Assembly: GCA_963989385.1 (NCBI GenBank)
Contig: OZ022511.1
Coordinates: 6,758,001-6,822,000, forward strand
DNA length: 64,000 bases
Direction of reading: 5' to 3'
Source of the DNA: Ctena decussata
Taxonomy: Eukaryota; Mollusca; Bivalvia; Lucinida; Lucinidae
This document shows, piece by piece, positions 1 to 12,427 of this stretch. Made by a program: the position numbers and the translations under genes. The notes under the pieces are model-generated. The model made no database searches. It was not told the DNA's origin and was given only the letters and a program-made list of their open reading frames with translations. How positions within the stretch are numbered: position 1 is the first letter of the stretch; each line of letters opens with the position of its first letter.

Positions 1-42
1 TCATTGGATATTATTTTGTTCACTCGAGATAATATGTGGTAA

Positions 43-202
43 AAATAGAGGATCTTACATGAGTGCTCATGTATTATTGAATTTATTAAACGAGTTGGGG
101 GAAAAGATAAGATGCGAGGCTTTGCCGAGCATCTTATCGTTTTTCCCCAACGAGTTTAATAAATTCAATAATACATGAGCACGAATGCAAGATTCTATTT
201 AT
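43..202. repeat. Near-perfect foldback, about 70 bp arms
   Basis: Two arms of roughly 70 bp are reverse complements of each other around a short loop near 115-130 (GATGC...GCATC). The arms include GTGCTCATGTATTATTG on the left and its complement ending at 182. It is probably a MITE or MITE-derived hairpin. No target duplication was recognised. Confidence 0.8.
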
Positions 203-526
203 CATATGACGCTAAAATCATATTCTATTAGCAGATTTTGCACTAAAACGTCACGATTTCGCCATTTGAAAACGCAACGTTTTTATGGACGCCGACCCAT
301 AACGTTACGACGTAATTTGCATATTTAACCTACTAGTGGATTATCGTTTTTAATGCATGGCTTTATTACACTCTCAGAAGCGACGTCATATGATAAATGA
401 GTGTATATCCTGTTCTTCAACGTGAAACAAGCTTTTGATGCCACGAAGTTATATAAAACAATACATTAACATAAATTGAGTGATACATATACATATAGGA
501 TGTTGTGATCACAAGGTATTAAGGTG

Positions 527-955
527 TAAGGGCACATTTTCAGGGAAAGCAACTCTTGTCATTTTAATTTTTGCTTCCCTTCCCATCGGGGGTAACTCTT
601 AACCCATTCCATTCGGGATACCCCGGGCAAACATTTTGTATCCAGATCAGGCCCGACAAACGTGGGGCCTGATCCGAGATCCAAACTGTTTGCTGCCTAG
701 ACATCATTTCTACAAGAGTTATTTAGACCAATATTGTAAAAATATGCTTGATTTTTGATGCAGACGACAATTTCAGCAGACTTTAAACTACCCAGAATGC
801 AATAGGTTAAATAAACTAAAGAAGCAAATTCGTTCCTATAGGAGAAGATTCCATTTTGACTGGGCTTTGTCGTCCAGAAAAGCTGTGAGGAAGTCACAAT
901 AGTTTTTTCCCTTTGTTAAAATGGCGGGAAAATAAGGCAATGTACCCTTACAGTT
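527..955. repeat. Foldback repeat copy, split by unrelated sequence
   Basis: The left end (AGGGAAAGCAACTCTTGTC region, 540-580) and right end (889-955) are partial reverse complements. They match the terminal parts of the shorter foldbacks at 5,664-5,815 and 22,086-22,265. The middle is unrelated, so this copy looks interrupted or internally expanded. Confidence 0.5.
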
Positions 956-976
956 TAACTTGAGAGAATAATATAA

Positions 977-1200
977 ACCGCGACGCGACAAAATCAACAA
1001 TATGGCTTTGCGCCAAGCGAAGACTAAGATCAGCCCGGGCATCCGCCATGTCCGATCAGAGTCTTCGCTGCCCACATGGAGGTAGCTTAGACCCTTAACT
1101 ACCCATTAAGCGCACAGCTAAGACTGGGCGGATGCCAAGGCTAATCAGAGTCTTTGCTGGGCGCACATGCCACTTTGCTGGTTTTGTCATTTCGCGGCTC
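977..1200. mobile_element. 240-bp palindromic MITE, copy 1
   Basis: Member of a family whose ends read GAGCCGCGACATGACAAAAC and the reverse complement. The subterminal halves are also mutually inverted (AGACTCAGATCAGCCTGGGC / complement), so the whole unit folds into one long hairpin. This copy is diverged. Eleven near-full copies and one fragment occur in the window. Confidence 0.85.
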
Positions 1201-1343
1201 ATATATAATTTATGAAGCTTCAGGGTGAGATGATGTTCCCAAAACAAAGGACTTTCCCCTTTTGGGCTCCGAACTAAAATAAGGTCACGTTCGGCATAAT
1301 TACTCGGGTAAACTTGAGAAATAACCACTCGAAGATGATAATT

Positions 1344-1581
1344 GAGCCGCCACACGTGAAAACCAACAAAGCGGTTGTGCGCTACCGCGCAGACTCATAT
1401 CAGCCTGTGCATCCGCCCAGTCTGATCAGGGTCTTCGCTGTCCGGTTTTGGGGTAGCTAAGGGATCTAAGCTAACCCCATGCTGACAGCGAAGACTCTGA
1501 TCAGACTGGGCGGATGCCCAGGTTGATCTGAGTCTGCGCTGTGGCACACAACCGCTTTGTAGGTTTTCTCGCGTCGAGGCT
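1344..1581. mobile_element. 240-bp palindromic MITE, copy 2
   Basis: Same family as 977-1200. Left terminus GAGCCGCCACACG is diverged; the central arms around CAGTCTGATCAGGGTCTTCG and its partner are well preserved. Confidence 0.9.
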
Positions 1582-1878
1582 TATATAGTCATATCTTCGA
1601 GAAGCCCGTGGAATACCTAGCCCGTGGAATATCTGGGCATTGTTTGGGCTTACCCAAGTTATTATGCAAAACGTGTCTTAGTTTTATAAGTACTTTTACC
1701 TCTGCATGTGTTATCGGAAGGTTCACACACGAAACCAGTATCACAGGCTTCAGAAGAACAATCCCCAAGGAGAGCTACAAAAATGATACACTGTAGGTTA
1801 ATCATCTAGGAACTCTCTTTATTCATTAAGAAAACTTACTTGTAGAGTTTTCACTTTTGTTCAGTATGTTGATATATA

Positions 1879-2050
1879 CACAGGCGCTTGAAGTTCTATG
1901 CTATGAAACATATTTCAATGCCGCTAAACATCTAGGCTATGAGCCATTTTGAAGAAATGACATATAGGCTGCGTCAAGTATAAAGGGTTTTGAGGTTGTT
2001 TTTTTTTTTTTTTTTTTTTTTTTTTGAGCATAGAACTTCAAGCGCCTGTG
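1879..2050. mobile_element. Small MITE with 24-bp perfect TIRs and a T tract
   Basis: CACAGGCGCTTGAAGTTC at 1879 is repeated as an exact reverse complement ending at 2050; the identity covers 24 bp. A run of about 27 T lies just inside the right TIR. No coding capacity. Confidence 0.8.
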
Positions 2051-2204
2051 ACTTCAACGTAAATATCTGGGCTCAGGTTAATCTTAAGGATTACAATGGG
2101 AGGCAGATTACAAAGGCGTGTGTTCTTTCCCTTCTGACAGGGGCATTAGTAGGAAGCGGTTTTACCTAGTCAATGTAGAGCTCTGTGTGACCACAGGGTA
2201 TAAA

Positions 2205-2510
2205 CCAGTCCGCCAATTTTCGCTTCGTGCAGAGACTGTCCGTCATATTTGGCTTCCGCCGAGACTGTCCGCGACTTCTTGCTTCCTGCAGGCACTACTG
2301 TCTTCGAAAAATGGCTTCCTGCCGAGACTGTCCGCGTGACTGTGCTTCCTGCCGAGAGCCTCGGCAGGAAGCAGAATCACGCGGACATTCTCTGCAGGAA
2401 GCCACTTATCATGTACAGAAGTCTCAGCAGGAAACAAAAGATCGCGGACAGTCTCGGCGGAAGCCAAATATGATGTACAGTCTCTGCAGGAAGCGAAAAT
2501 TGGCGGAATC
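2205..2510. repeat. Large palindrome built from nested sub-repeats
   Basis: The two halves are reverse complements around a perfect 29-bp core palindrome at 2344-2372 (GCTTCCTGCCGAG / CTCGGCAGGAAGC). Each half contains several spaced copies of GAGACTGTCCGCG plus GCTTCCTGC, so the arms are themselves tandem. Long overlapping open frames on both strands here are a by-product of this symmetry and are not called as genes. Confidence 0.85.
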
Positions 2511-3112
2511 GATTTTACCATGTTGTGACGGTATTCTGACATCAAAGTGGTCTCCATTTGAATGTGAGACAGACAATTTAAATTTAGAATGCTTCCTTTT
2601 AACCGTCAATATTACTACCACCTTTTAAGAAGCGTCCATCAATTTTAACTAACTCAGTTAGTTCAAATTATATCCTCTTCATACAAGTATGCTACTAGAG
2701 ACGTCATTTTTATTTTGACTTTGTTTTATTGGCCAAAAGTGTGTTTCTTAGATTCAGCTGTGTCGATACTGGTTTTTAGATCCATATACAAATGTATAAC
2801 AGTCCGTGGTACTGCTCAAGTTTCGCAATTAAGAAAAACGTTGTCAAAGAATCCAGCGGACACACGACATTGTAATGACGTCGCACTGATATCGATGAGA
2901 CGTCACTATGGCGCATCGGCGTCAGTTTGACGCCAATTAGATGCTGTCATCGCACTAATGTCGATACATGTCATGACGTCAGTATGACGTCTTTTCGACT
3001 TGCGTGCCCACTTACCTACAGCTGCGTCGGTGCGCCTAACAAGGCATAACATCGCCGCTACAATTAGAAAACTCATCTTTATGGAACCCTGGTAAAAGAA
3101 TAGAACATAATT

Positions 3113-3350
3113 GAGCCGCGACATGACAAAACAAACAAAGTGGCATGTGCGCCGAGCGAAGATTCAGATCAGCCTAGGCATCCGCACAGTCTGATCAGAG
3201 TCTTCGCTGTCCGCAAGGGACTGGCTTAGACCCTTAGCTACATTTTAAGCGCAAAGCGAAGACTCTTATCAGACTGGGCGGATGCCCAGGCTGATCTGAG
3301 TCTGCAATGGCCGCATATGCCACTTTGTTGGTTTTCTCGTGTCGCGGCTC
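3113..3350. mobile_element. 240-bp palindromic MITE, copy 3
   Basis: Same hairpin family; termini GAGCCGCGACATGACAAAAC and TCGTGTCGCGGCTC are both intact. ATT flanks both sides and may be a target duplication. Confidence 0.93.
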
Positions 3351-3647
3351 ATTACCTTTTTCAGCGTAACATCGAAATTTATTTTATTGATTTGACACCG
3401 AGGATGGTATTTTCACCAGTGGCGATTTTCCTTTTTTTATTTTTATTTTTTTTATTTCTTTTTTATATTTGTTAATGTCAAAAACAATAAACTAAATGCC
3501 GTAACTGGCGATAATTGGGGTTTCTTGCTCCCTCTGGATGCCCCACGTTTTGCTCTTGTGAGGTATCCCGCTCAAGATAATTGATGACACCATTAGAAAA
3601 AAAATAGTCTTTTCTCGTAGAAAGCAGTAACTTAAACGTCAAGAAGG

Positions 3648-3898
3648 GCTGAAACAGATTTGTTATTTCTTTTCTAGTTTAATTTCAGTCCAAAATTAAA
3701 CAAATTGACTTAATCATAGAAAATATGTAATCTTATTTTCCTACATGTGCAATTCATTTTCATTTGAAAAACGTCATATACGGCTGAAATAGTTAAGTTA
3801 TTTCTTTTCTAGTTTAATTTTAGTCCCAACATTCAGCAAATTGACTTAATTATAGAAAATATGTAATCCAATTTTCCTACATGTGCAATACATTTGAA
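3648..3898. repeat. Two-unit tandem duplication, about 135 bp period
   Basis: GCTGAAAC... at 3648 and GCTGAAAT... at 3783 start two similar units. Both contain TATTTCTTTTCTAGTTTAAT, then TTGACTTAAT, then CCTACATGTGCAAT. No coding signal. Confidence 0.85.
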
Positions 3899-5663
3899 GA
3901 AACAGTGGAACTCGAAAGTGATAACTTCACTGTTTGAAACAGTGATATTATGCGTTTCGACTCAATAATACAATATAATACATTGCATAGTATAAAAGAT
4001 ATAAACAACAGTTCGCCCAGTAATGCCTAGTGGACTCTACAACCTCACGGTTTGGACGGATCCATTTTCCAAAATAAGAGATGCTTTATGTCACTTTTGA
4101 TCAGAATGCCCAGTTTTAATTTCAAACAGAGTAGGCCCTGATCAAACAACGCTTTCTGGGTTGACACTGTTTGCAATGGTCCCTCTTTTGGAATGCTAGA
4201 TCTATCCAACAGGCACACACCGATAAATCAACATTTGATTTACGTTGATTCAAAGTCATCACACGCAGTTGTCCCCATACACCTATACTGAGCTACATCA
4301 AGTGACTAAATTCTGCATTGCGTCTGCGCAGACTGACTTATAGCCTTCTGTTTTACCTTCTTCGATTGTCGAGAAAAGAACACTGATCAGACTTCTAATG
4401 CTCAAGAAAGATTGATAGCTTAAGCTAAATGGCCACTTCTAATAAAAAAAAATCATGACCAGCGAGTTCCTTTAAGAGCAAAGAAAACATTCATCAGAAA
4501 TTTAATGGTTGATCAGACATGGCTTAATTATTTCGGCCGAGATAATACCTCATAACAATTGAGTGCTCTGAAAAAACTCTGCAAATAAACAGACTCGGTT
4601 TCTTTGAGCCGCCTAGGAAAAATCGGTATGAGCATTGGACGAAAAATGAAATAAATAAATAAATGAATAGACTTAAAAAATAATGGTAAAATAAAATATT
4701 ACTTATATATGCTAAGCAACTATTTCACACGATATCGAACAAAATAATGGAAAAATGCTAATATTGTGAAATATTTGCTAATTTTAACATATTAAAAAAT
4801 CACATGAAGATAATATATAAGAACATAAATCAAATAGAAAAAAAATGAAAATTACATAAACTAAAACTGAAATAAAATAAAATAAATGAATGCATGAAAT
4901 AAAAGAGAAAAAGATTCTGAAGACGCATTCTTACTTACCATGGACGAAAAATATCGAGGAAGAAACTAGTCGCTTATTTTCTTTCTTCCTTTCATTAAGC
5001 TTGTACTTTATGCAACCTCGAATCAGCCCGCGACTGGAAATCTACCCGGACAGCAGCAATTTAATTTGCGCATCAGTTACGCAACGTTCGTCACTCTAAA
5101 ATCAATAAAAACAGGTAATTGATTTGAGCTTCTTAGGAAAAAACATCACGTTGGCATTTCCATATTAAACGTACCGGGGCAAGTCATCTATCTATTCTGG
5201 ACGTTCCCACTCCTTAGACTAAATGTTCAAACGGATCAGAATTAAAATAAGTAATAGTGAAGATTCTACATTTAGGGACTGGCCCAGATGACATGTTACT
5301 GTATTGTTTGTGTCTGCCATCAATGCTTTTTCTGTTGTAGAGCTTTGGAATATTTCTATGATGCACCCGGCAGGTTGCGAAAATAAACAACGATCGCCAA
5401 GGCGATAGACTGTTTCGCTTGACTGCAAGGAAATGTTATAAAGATTGATTGGACGAGAAGCCATATTCCATGTTCATGGCTCTAGTTCTACATAATATAT
5501 AGTTAAAAAATACTTTACTGCTCATAAAGTCATTTCCAAGTTTATGGTCCGGGCCACAAGTTCTAACAACGTTAGTTACAGCTCATTCCGGTTCTATATT
5601 TATGACTTTTATTAGCAAAAATATCTATGGCAGCCATGTCTTTTTAAATGTAAATGGTTACAC
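3899..5663. other. No gene seen; AT-rich stretch
   Basis: Low-complexity A/T-rich DNA, especially 4,600-4,900. The short open frames on either strand show no recognisable domain. Nothing supportable as a gene. Confidence 0.6.
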
Positions 5664-5815
5664 TTTCAGGGGAAACAACTGTGTCATTTTCTTTGTTGCC
5701 TTCTTTCTCAATGGGAGAGGGGATCTCTTAAATGAAAGAATTTGCTCCACTAGGAGCAAATTCTTTCTTTAAGAGCAGACCCTTTTTGGAAGGGCTACGC
5801 CCAGCGAAGCAAATA
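5664..5815. repeat. Foldback repeat with palindromic core
   Basis: The core at 5734-5767 is an inverted repeat (GAAAGAATTTGCTCC / GGAGCAAATTCTTTC). The outer part matches the foldbacks at 22,086-22,265 and 527-955. The right side is truncated. Confidence 0.75.
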
Positions 5816-5817
5816 GA

Positions 5818-6417
5818 ATTAAAATCTGAAAAAGTTCCTTCAAGAGCAGAGAGAAGTAGGAATATGGGCCAGAATACGTAGTTTCGGCTAATAAAGCCTC
5901 ATCAGTGACCCTGACAATATCTGGTGATGAAACCAGAAAGAAGCATACTGTAATTTCTTAATTTTCATTGGGCAGTCGATTCAAAGACTGATTAATTTCA
6001 AAAGGATCCAAATAATATAACACACGACGATTTAGAATAATAGTCTAAATCGATCTCAAATTTTAGATTTCTCAGAATCTAATCTCTGATCCCAAAGGAT
6101 GTAAATAAAATATAATCTGCACTATGGATGATGTACGGGGAGACTTTTTACGGCCTCCACACGGCACAACACCAGCTGCAGTGAGGTAAAATTAAAATCT
6201 GAAAAAGTTCCTTCACGAGCAGAGAATACATACAGAAGTAGGAATATCGGCCAGACTACGTAGTTTCGGCTAATAAAGCCTCGTCAGTGACCCTGACAAT
6301 ATCTGGTGATGAAACCAGAAAGAAGCATACTGTAATTTCTTAATTTTCATTGGGCAGTCGATTCAAAGACTGATTAATTTCAAAAGGATCCAAATAATAT
6401 AACACGACGATTTAGAA
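5818..6417 (+). repeat. Tandem pair of a dispersed repeat (full plus truncated)
   Basis: AAAATCTGAAAAAGTTCCTTC begins both units (5,820 and 6,193). Both continue through GTTTCGGCTAATAAAGCC and TGACAATATCTGG. The first unit is about 370 bp and the second stops near 6,417. Related copies lie at 59,577-59,722 (same strand) and 60,050-60,420 (opposite strand), so this is an interspersed family. Confidence 0.85.
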
Positions 6418-7493
6418 GTCATGTTGTAAAAATGACAAAAAAAGTGAGGTGTACCCATACACCTTAAGGTTAGGCTAATCACAATCTTGTTGGTTATCCC
6501 CGGGGATAACCATATAAAGATAGGAATTCGTACTCGATTTGTACGCCGTTTCCGTTTGCTAAAACACAGGTCCCACTATTTCCCGGTACATGTACTTCTA
6601 CATTTGGCACTCCCTGCTATAGGGTTATCGCCAGCATCGCTAATGCATGATCTTTATAGCTTAAACCTTAAAACACTTTATCTCACCCTACACAAACAGT
6701 TACCTGAAAGTTCAGTTATCACTTAACAGTACAGATCAATAACAAGCTCTGCTTGATAAACGCTAAAAACAGGTTCCACTATTTACCGGTATTTGCTCCC
6801 ATAGTTTGGCGCACCCAGCTGCAGGATCCCTTCCAGCGTTGCTAAGACATGAGCTGTAAAAACACTTCATCTCGCCTAATACAAGAATCTCACCTAGTAC
6901 AAGCACTTACCAGAGAGTACAGCTCACTTATGAAGAGCCATTACTAAACAGTACAGGCCATCTAACAAAAGTTAATAGCACTGAAGCTCACCTGATACAA
7001 GCAATCACTAGACAAAAAAAAAGCTGTCAAACTTGCAACTTACCTACAGCTTCAACAAATCTAAGAATACAATAAAATTAACTTGTATTGCTGCCAATTT
7101 TCTGCTTCACGACTCTCATCCTAAAGATTCATACCTCTCAAGCTTTTTCAAAAGCTAAACTTGTAGCATTTACAACAATGTCAGCTTCTCTTCTCTTTTA
7201 GGCTTATCATAACAGACTCAATATTGAAGGTCGGTTGGTTGTTTTGGGGTTTAACGGCTCCGTATTACAGTATTTCAGTCTATATCGAGCCATCCCCCAG
7301 AGAGAGGGAAAAAGAAAAGAGATATGATAGACGAGAGAAAAAAAATCCAAGAACCCAAAAACCGCACCTACTGCAAGCACTGTAAACACTTACCCTACTC
7401 TTATCCAAATTATTAGGACGACCCAGAACTGAAAGTTACCCGGCACCATCGCCCGATCCAACCATCCCCCTATGACTGATGGCATTTCAGTGT
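6418..7493. other. No gene seen; repeat debris
   Basis: Contains a partial duplication of a roughly 300 bp motif (6,540-6,720 and 6,765-6,930 share phrases such as CCCACTATTTCCCGGTA / CCACTATTTACCGGTA). Near 7,214 there is a TTGGTTGTTTTGGGGTTTAA motif, also seen in inverted form near 15,700. No coding signal. Confidence 0.5.
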
Positions 7494-7533
7494 GACACAG
7501 CAGTCGATAGCGCGTCTGACTCAAGAGCTAGAG
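7494..7533 (+). mobile_element. SINE tRNA-like head, left part (interrupted)
   Basis: The sequence AGTCGATAGCGCGTCTGACT resembles the 5' half of the tRNA-like head of the SINEs at 15,718-15,977 and 25,563-25,816. It breaks at TAGAG, and the rest of the same SINE resumes at 9,305. Confidence 0.7.
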
Positions 7534-9304
7534 CACACCTACCAATCGCTCGCATGCGAAACCGCGGTTTAGAACGCATATGCATTTGAGGAGTTTCCGG
7601 TTTTGCAGGAAGGGGGGGGGGGGGGGGGAGGTCGAAAAGGTAAACAAATTTGACATCGGCTCAATATTTGGGTTATTTATTTTCTCTGAAAACTATTTAT
7701 GCAAAATATAAGAATGCTATTTTGTTGCATATAGATTGCTTCTTCCCCACCGCAAAGGATTAGGCACATGGCCATGCATTTTTCTAGATATTCATTTAGT
7801 ACGGCGAAGCATGTGTTCAAGGACAGTCTCGGCTATATATACATGCAGGAAAAAGTCACATCCTCTTGTTTGATTTGAGTCTCTACCCTTGTCAGACACA
7901 ACTAATGTATACCTGAATCTAAACGTTGGAAGTAAGTTTCCGTGATGGACAGTCTGGCTTAAAGTCTCCATAGTCCGATAAATGGTAAAAACGTCTAAAC
8001 GCAAATCATTATGAAAAGCGCTTCAACCTTCACGTTTGGTGATGAAATATGGGTTGGTGTGCATATATTGATCCATGTACCTGGCAAAAAGCATGGGAAA
8101 CGTGTTTTTGAAAGACGACAAATCGATCTACAAAAACGATTTTCCTTTTCTGGTACCCCGTTGAGCGACGCAATAAAACCAAAAGCGGTACAGTGAATGG
8201 GGCTCCACGACTGTACATTGTATTTTTACCATTTTTTCGTTGTTTATGAAATCGAAAGTAGGTCATTTTGGTTGGCAACTAAAATGACCCAAATCATTTT
8301 TTGAACCTTTTTATGTGAAACTCAATGATGTTTTATTGCTTTAAAGTTGGCTAATCGCGGTCATTTACAATGACGAAACTATGGCAAGAAGCTTGCAACG
8401 ATACGTCACTATAAAATTTTTCATGCTGATAGAGCAATGGGGCCTTTAAAGAAAATTGGCATCGTTAGCCCGGTTCCGCATGAGATGGTTGAAAGTATAA
8501 AGATTTTTTTATTAGATCTAGACTTACGTGAATTTCGGCAGGAAGTCGGTGCAATTTTGCGGACACAGTGTACAAAAGGCTAAAATTCCAGTTAATTTAC
8601 ATTCACACGTAAATAAAATGGACAACAAAACAATGTCGAGTCATCAAATACACTGTTTTCAAAAGGCCTCATAAACAGACGAACGGGGAATAAAAACAGC
8701 CAGAAAATCTTCTACAATGTATAAAATAATGACATATCACATAGTTCATGTTAGTCTGAATTCAGTTATTGTTCAGAAGCTGTTTAGTTTTGGTGTTTGA
8801 TAAGAATTCTTTATATTTCCTATCATCTCATGCGGAACCGGGCTGACGATGCCAAGTTTTTGCTTATATTTTCTATATGCCAAACTGTTCATCACGGAGA
8901 GTTTACTATCAACGTTTGGATTCGCGTATTTATTAGTTCTGTTCGCGTCGTTGCTTCTGGCAAGGTCAGAGGCTCGAAAACAAACAAGAGGATGTGACTT
9001 TTTCCTACATGTATATATCGCCAAGACTGATCTTGAACACATGCTTTGCTGTTTTAATGAATATCTGGAAAAATGCAAGGTCATGTGCCTAATACTTTAA
9101 TGTGCGGAAGAAGCAATCTATATGCCACAAAACAGCATTCTCTTTTATTTTGCATAAATAAATTCAAAGAAAATAATAAACCCAAACCTTAAGCCGATGT
9201 CAAATTTGTTTACCTTTTCGACTCCCCTTCTGCGAAACCGGAAACTCCTCTCATGGATTTGCGTTCTGAACCGCTGTTTCGCATGCGAGCGATTGGTAGG
9301 CGTG
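7534..9304. mobile_element. 1.77-kb foldback element inserted in a SINE
   Basis: The ends CACACCTACCAATCGCTCGC (left) and its near-exact complement (right, ending 9,304) begin arms of about 440 bp (7,534-7,980 and about 8,860-9,304). A second inverted pair lies inside (8,454-8,500 with 8,815-8,860). A 5-bp duplication TAGAG (7,529-7,533 and 9,305-9,309) flanks it, and the flanks join into one continuous SINE. The internal frames have no recognisable protein domain, so it is probably non-autonomous. A G-run sits at about 7,612-7,628. Confidence 0.85.
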
Positions 9305-9515
9305 TAGAGGTCCCGCATTCGATACCCTGTCCGGACACATACTTTCGTTTCTCCTTCCGCTGATTCAAGCAGGACAGTTGTCAGTTACTGGCGAAAGTCA
9401 GTGCGCTTAGTACTGGTTAACCGCTTAGGTGGTCTAGGCCTGCCCAGGAATAGTGTGGCTAGGTTAACCGACCGTCACAACATGGCCATTACTGTTTACC
9501 GTGGACGTTAAGCAA
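9305..9515 (+). mobile_element. SINE body, right part (interrupted copy)
   Basis: Starts with the B-box-like TCCCGCATTCGATACCC and continues with the conserved body (GCCCAGGAATAGTGTGG; ACCGTGGACGTTAAGC) shared in opposite orientation by 15,718-15,977 and 25,563-25,816. Confidence 0.8.
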
Positions 9516-9656
9516 TCAAACAACGACAAGAATGTGACATCTGTCCATCGCAATTTTGTTGCTCGAAAGTCTTTCTTTGTTTGGCGTACGAAAATGACGC
9601 AAGAAAACATGTGATCATCAACCCTGTTGACGCTATCGCAATTTGTAAGTAAATAA

Positions 9657-9740
9657 AGAAATGATGTAAGATGTGGTATTGGTTGTCTAAGTATGTGACA
9701 TCACATACTTAGAACACCAATATCATATCTTTCTTCATTT
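9657..9740. repeat. Short MITE-like hairpin
   Basis: AAGTATGTGACATCACATACTT (9,689-9,710) is the perfect centre of an imperfect palindrome of about 84 bp with arms containing TATTGG / CCAATA. A short CAA microsatellite follows near 9,786. Confidence 0.75.
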
Positions 9741-10211
9741 TGCTCGGTCAAACATGTTGCAGGACATGTCTCATGCCAAAAACAGCAACAACAACAACAA
9801 CAACAAAAGCTTTAAGGACTATACGGAAACAGAATGAAATTTGTGAAATGTGAACTTTTTTTACTAACGTTAGTTTGATGTTTTCCATTTAATAGCGTGG
9901 ATTTTATTTAACGCGTTGCTATGCATAAATGTTGCAAAACTTTCTCATTTAATAAGCTTACACTGGATATTTTCGTACATGTATAATGTCTATAATACTC
10001 AGGTCTTTTTTTTTTTGTTTGTTAAAATACAAATATTAAATATTAGCCTCTAACAAATGGTAGCAAAACATATTTCGCATACACCAGTTCCCTCGTATTT
10101 TATGGGCAAGCAAGTCAGCTTCCATCGTTAAAATTACATATGCTATCAAAATAAATTCTGAAGGAATATCCCCTTGATCAAACAAATGAAAATAGCAGAC
10201 TCGAATAAACT

Positions 10212-10455
10212 GGCCCCAAGGTTATAAAACTTTTTCCATGCTCAACTCAGCTGAGCATGAAATTTTCTTTGCTTATGAATATGAAAATGCCAACTAATGT
10301 TGGCATTTTCATATTCATAAGCAGAGAAAATTTCATACTCAGCTTAACTGAGCGAGAGAGCAACTGTACTTATCAGTAATTTGCTATTCATTAGCATGTA
10401 AAATTTCATGCTCAGCTGAGTTGAGCATGAAAAAAAGTTTTATAACCTCGGGGCC
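10212..10455. mobile_element. MITE with GGCCCC(A/G)AGGTTATAAAAC TIRs, copy 1
   Basis: The left end GGCCCCAAGGTTATAAAAC matches the reverse complement of the right end (GTTTTATAACCTCGGGGCC). Internal palindromes include CATGCTCAACTCAGCTGAGC and a perfect inverted repeat around GCCAACTAATGTTGGC. Confidence 0.9.
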
Positions 10456-12014
10456 TGGTCTGTTTATGTTCAGTAATGGAATTTTGCATTATCGCCCATG
10501 CCCCTGTTAGCACCAATTTCAGCACGTCTCTGTTTTCAATCTAAAAACAAGAAAAAATCTTTAAAAAAAAAGATAATCGGCGCAGATTAAATGGAAGTGT
10601 GTTTTGTTATATGTCTCTAGTTGAAGATTTGACAATAACTTTCATGAATAAGTAAGCTATGTCGATAGGCTGCCAACAACCGTAATTTTGACGCTGGGTA
10701 GCGACAACGACCTATTTCAAAACTGAGCTGTCCAGTTTCGAATTCCAAAATGGACAGCGGTCAGTCTTGAAATTGACCTGATTTCAAAATAGTTATCAAC
10801 ATGTTGCACTGTTTGTTTGTGTGTATTAAACCGAAAGTAGAAATCGAAAGTAGATCTACGACGGAAAAAAAAAGAAAGTTTTGAATAGCCTATCTGCCTC
10901 TGTTTTCGATAACATTTCTATTGTAAAATATAAAACAGAGTGCTAGTATTCACAGTGCAGTACGACGAGAAAAACGAAGATTAAATATTTTTTGACCTTT
11001 GATATTATTGGCTAAATTTTGACATACGAGTTATTTGACCAATGGAATCTTGTAAAATGTGGAACAATATCGAAATTATACGAGGCTGTGCCTCGAATGA
11101 GGTAATGAGTTGATGATCCCAGAGGACCAGAAAACCCGAATTAAGGCATGTCACGCAACTAATCTGCATCAAAGGTAAGAAACACACCCATACTTTGTCT
11201 GCATTAAGAATTCTGTTGTTTTCCATTATGGATTCTCACAGGTGTAATAAAATACTGTAGTCTATTTAAAATACATTACATAAGTACTTTAAAATGAAAT
11301 AATTATTAGTAGTCCTATGATCTTTATAGCTCAGAAGGCCAGGTACAAAGCTCGCCTTAATCATTCGTTCTTGAAAATATGCAAAACAATTTCACTGTAA
11401 CGAGAAATGTTGCCTCAACTGTACCTTTGGACTACGATCGCTGGCATATCTCATAGTGCTGTGTTATAAACGTCCTTCTTCTCTTTGTCGCGTAAGACAG
11501 TGCCTTTTCAAGAAACGTAATCTTGGATGAAGGACCCATCAAGGTTTGTGAAGTGCTCAATGGGCAGCGCCTGTACGGCTGAGCCGATACGTCCAGAGTC
11601 GCAGGCAAGGACCATAATTATAATTATGTTGTCCCGGCCCTAGCTCGATTGCAGTATATGCACCTCTTGATGGGTTCCCAAGCTTAAGTTTCTGTTGCTT
11701 TTAATGCATTGAACATTTGCAGTTCTTCATTTGAGCCAATGTCATATAACATGATAGAACATCTCTATGTTTGGCTATAAAGCAGCCGGTTTTGCGAAAA
11801 AAGCTTGGGACTTCTCGCAATATGGTGTAGATTTTCCCCTACAGAGACACTGCGAATGATATTAATTTCATAGTTGTTTTTTTTTTTCATTTCAATTTTC
11901 ACATTTCTGGAAGAAGCATCCTTCCACCCGCCTTCCGACTATCGAATTCTTAGGCGTAAATTTTCTAACATGATATGACACTATAGGTCGTGGACGGATG
12001 GGTGAAGATTTTCT
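10456..12014. other. No gene seen
   Basis: Unique-looking AT-rich DNA without a convincing coding frame. A 73-codon antisense frame at 11,005-11,226 has no recognisable domain and was not called. Confidence 0.5.
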
Positions 12015-12169
12015 GGCCCCGAGGTTATAAAACTTGAGTACATGCTCAAACTCAAAATAAAGCACACTGATTAGCTGCTTCCGAGCACATGCACATGCTC
12101 GGAAGCAGCCAATCAGTGTGCTTTATTTTGAGTTTGAGATTACTCTCAAAGTTTTTAACCTCGAACCCT
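12015..12169. mobile_element. MITE with GGCCCCGAGGTTATAAAAC TIRs, copy 2
   Basis: Same terminal sequence as 10,212-10,455 with a different interior. The interior is a nearly perfect palindrome centred in CCGAGCACATGCACATGCTCGG (12,080-12,101). Confidence 0.88.
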
Positions 12170-12427
12170 TGTTGTCTGTGTAGAACGGTATTTATTTTAT
12201 CAACCGATAAGCTGAGTGGTTTTGTTGTTATTTTTTGTTGTTGTCCTGTTATGAAAATATTAATGTGAACATTTGAATGACTCAAGAATGTTTGAATAAC
12301 TGAACCTGCATTTATTTTATTTAAATTGCAGAAGAAGATAGAATGCGAAAGGGACGAATACAGAAGGCAGATAGTGTTACTAGCCTATTTTATTTTTTGT
12401 AAAGTGCAATTTTGATTCTAATTTAAT

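Noticed and set aside
2227..2628. 133-codon open frame and several overlapping frames on both strands
   Set aside because: They lie in the nested palindrome and read the same sub-repeats in different phases.
7612..7628. G-run as a functional G-quadruplex (also C-runs near 14,751, 18,565, 28,004, 48,512)
   Set aside because: They are single homopolymer tracts, variable between repeat copies, with no nearby gene that would make regulation testable.
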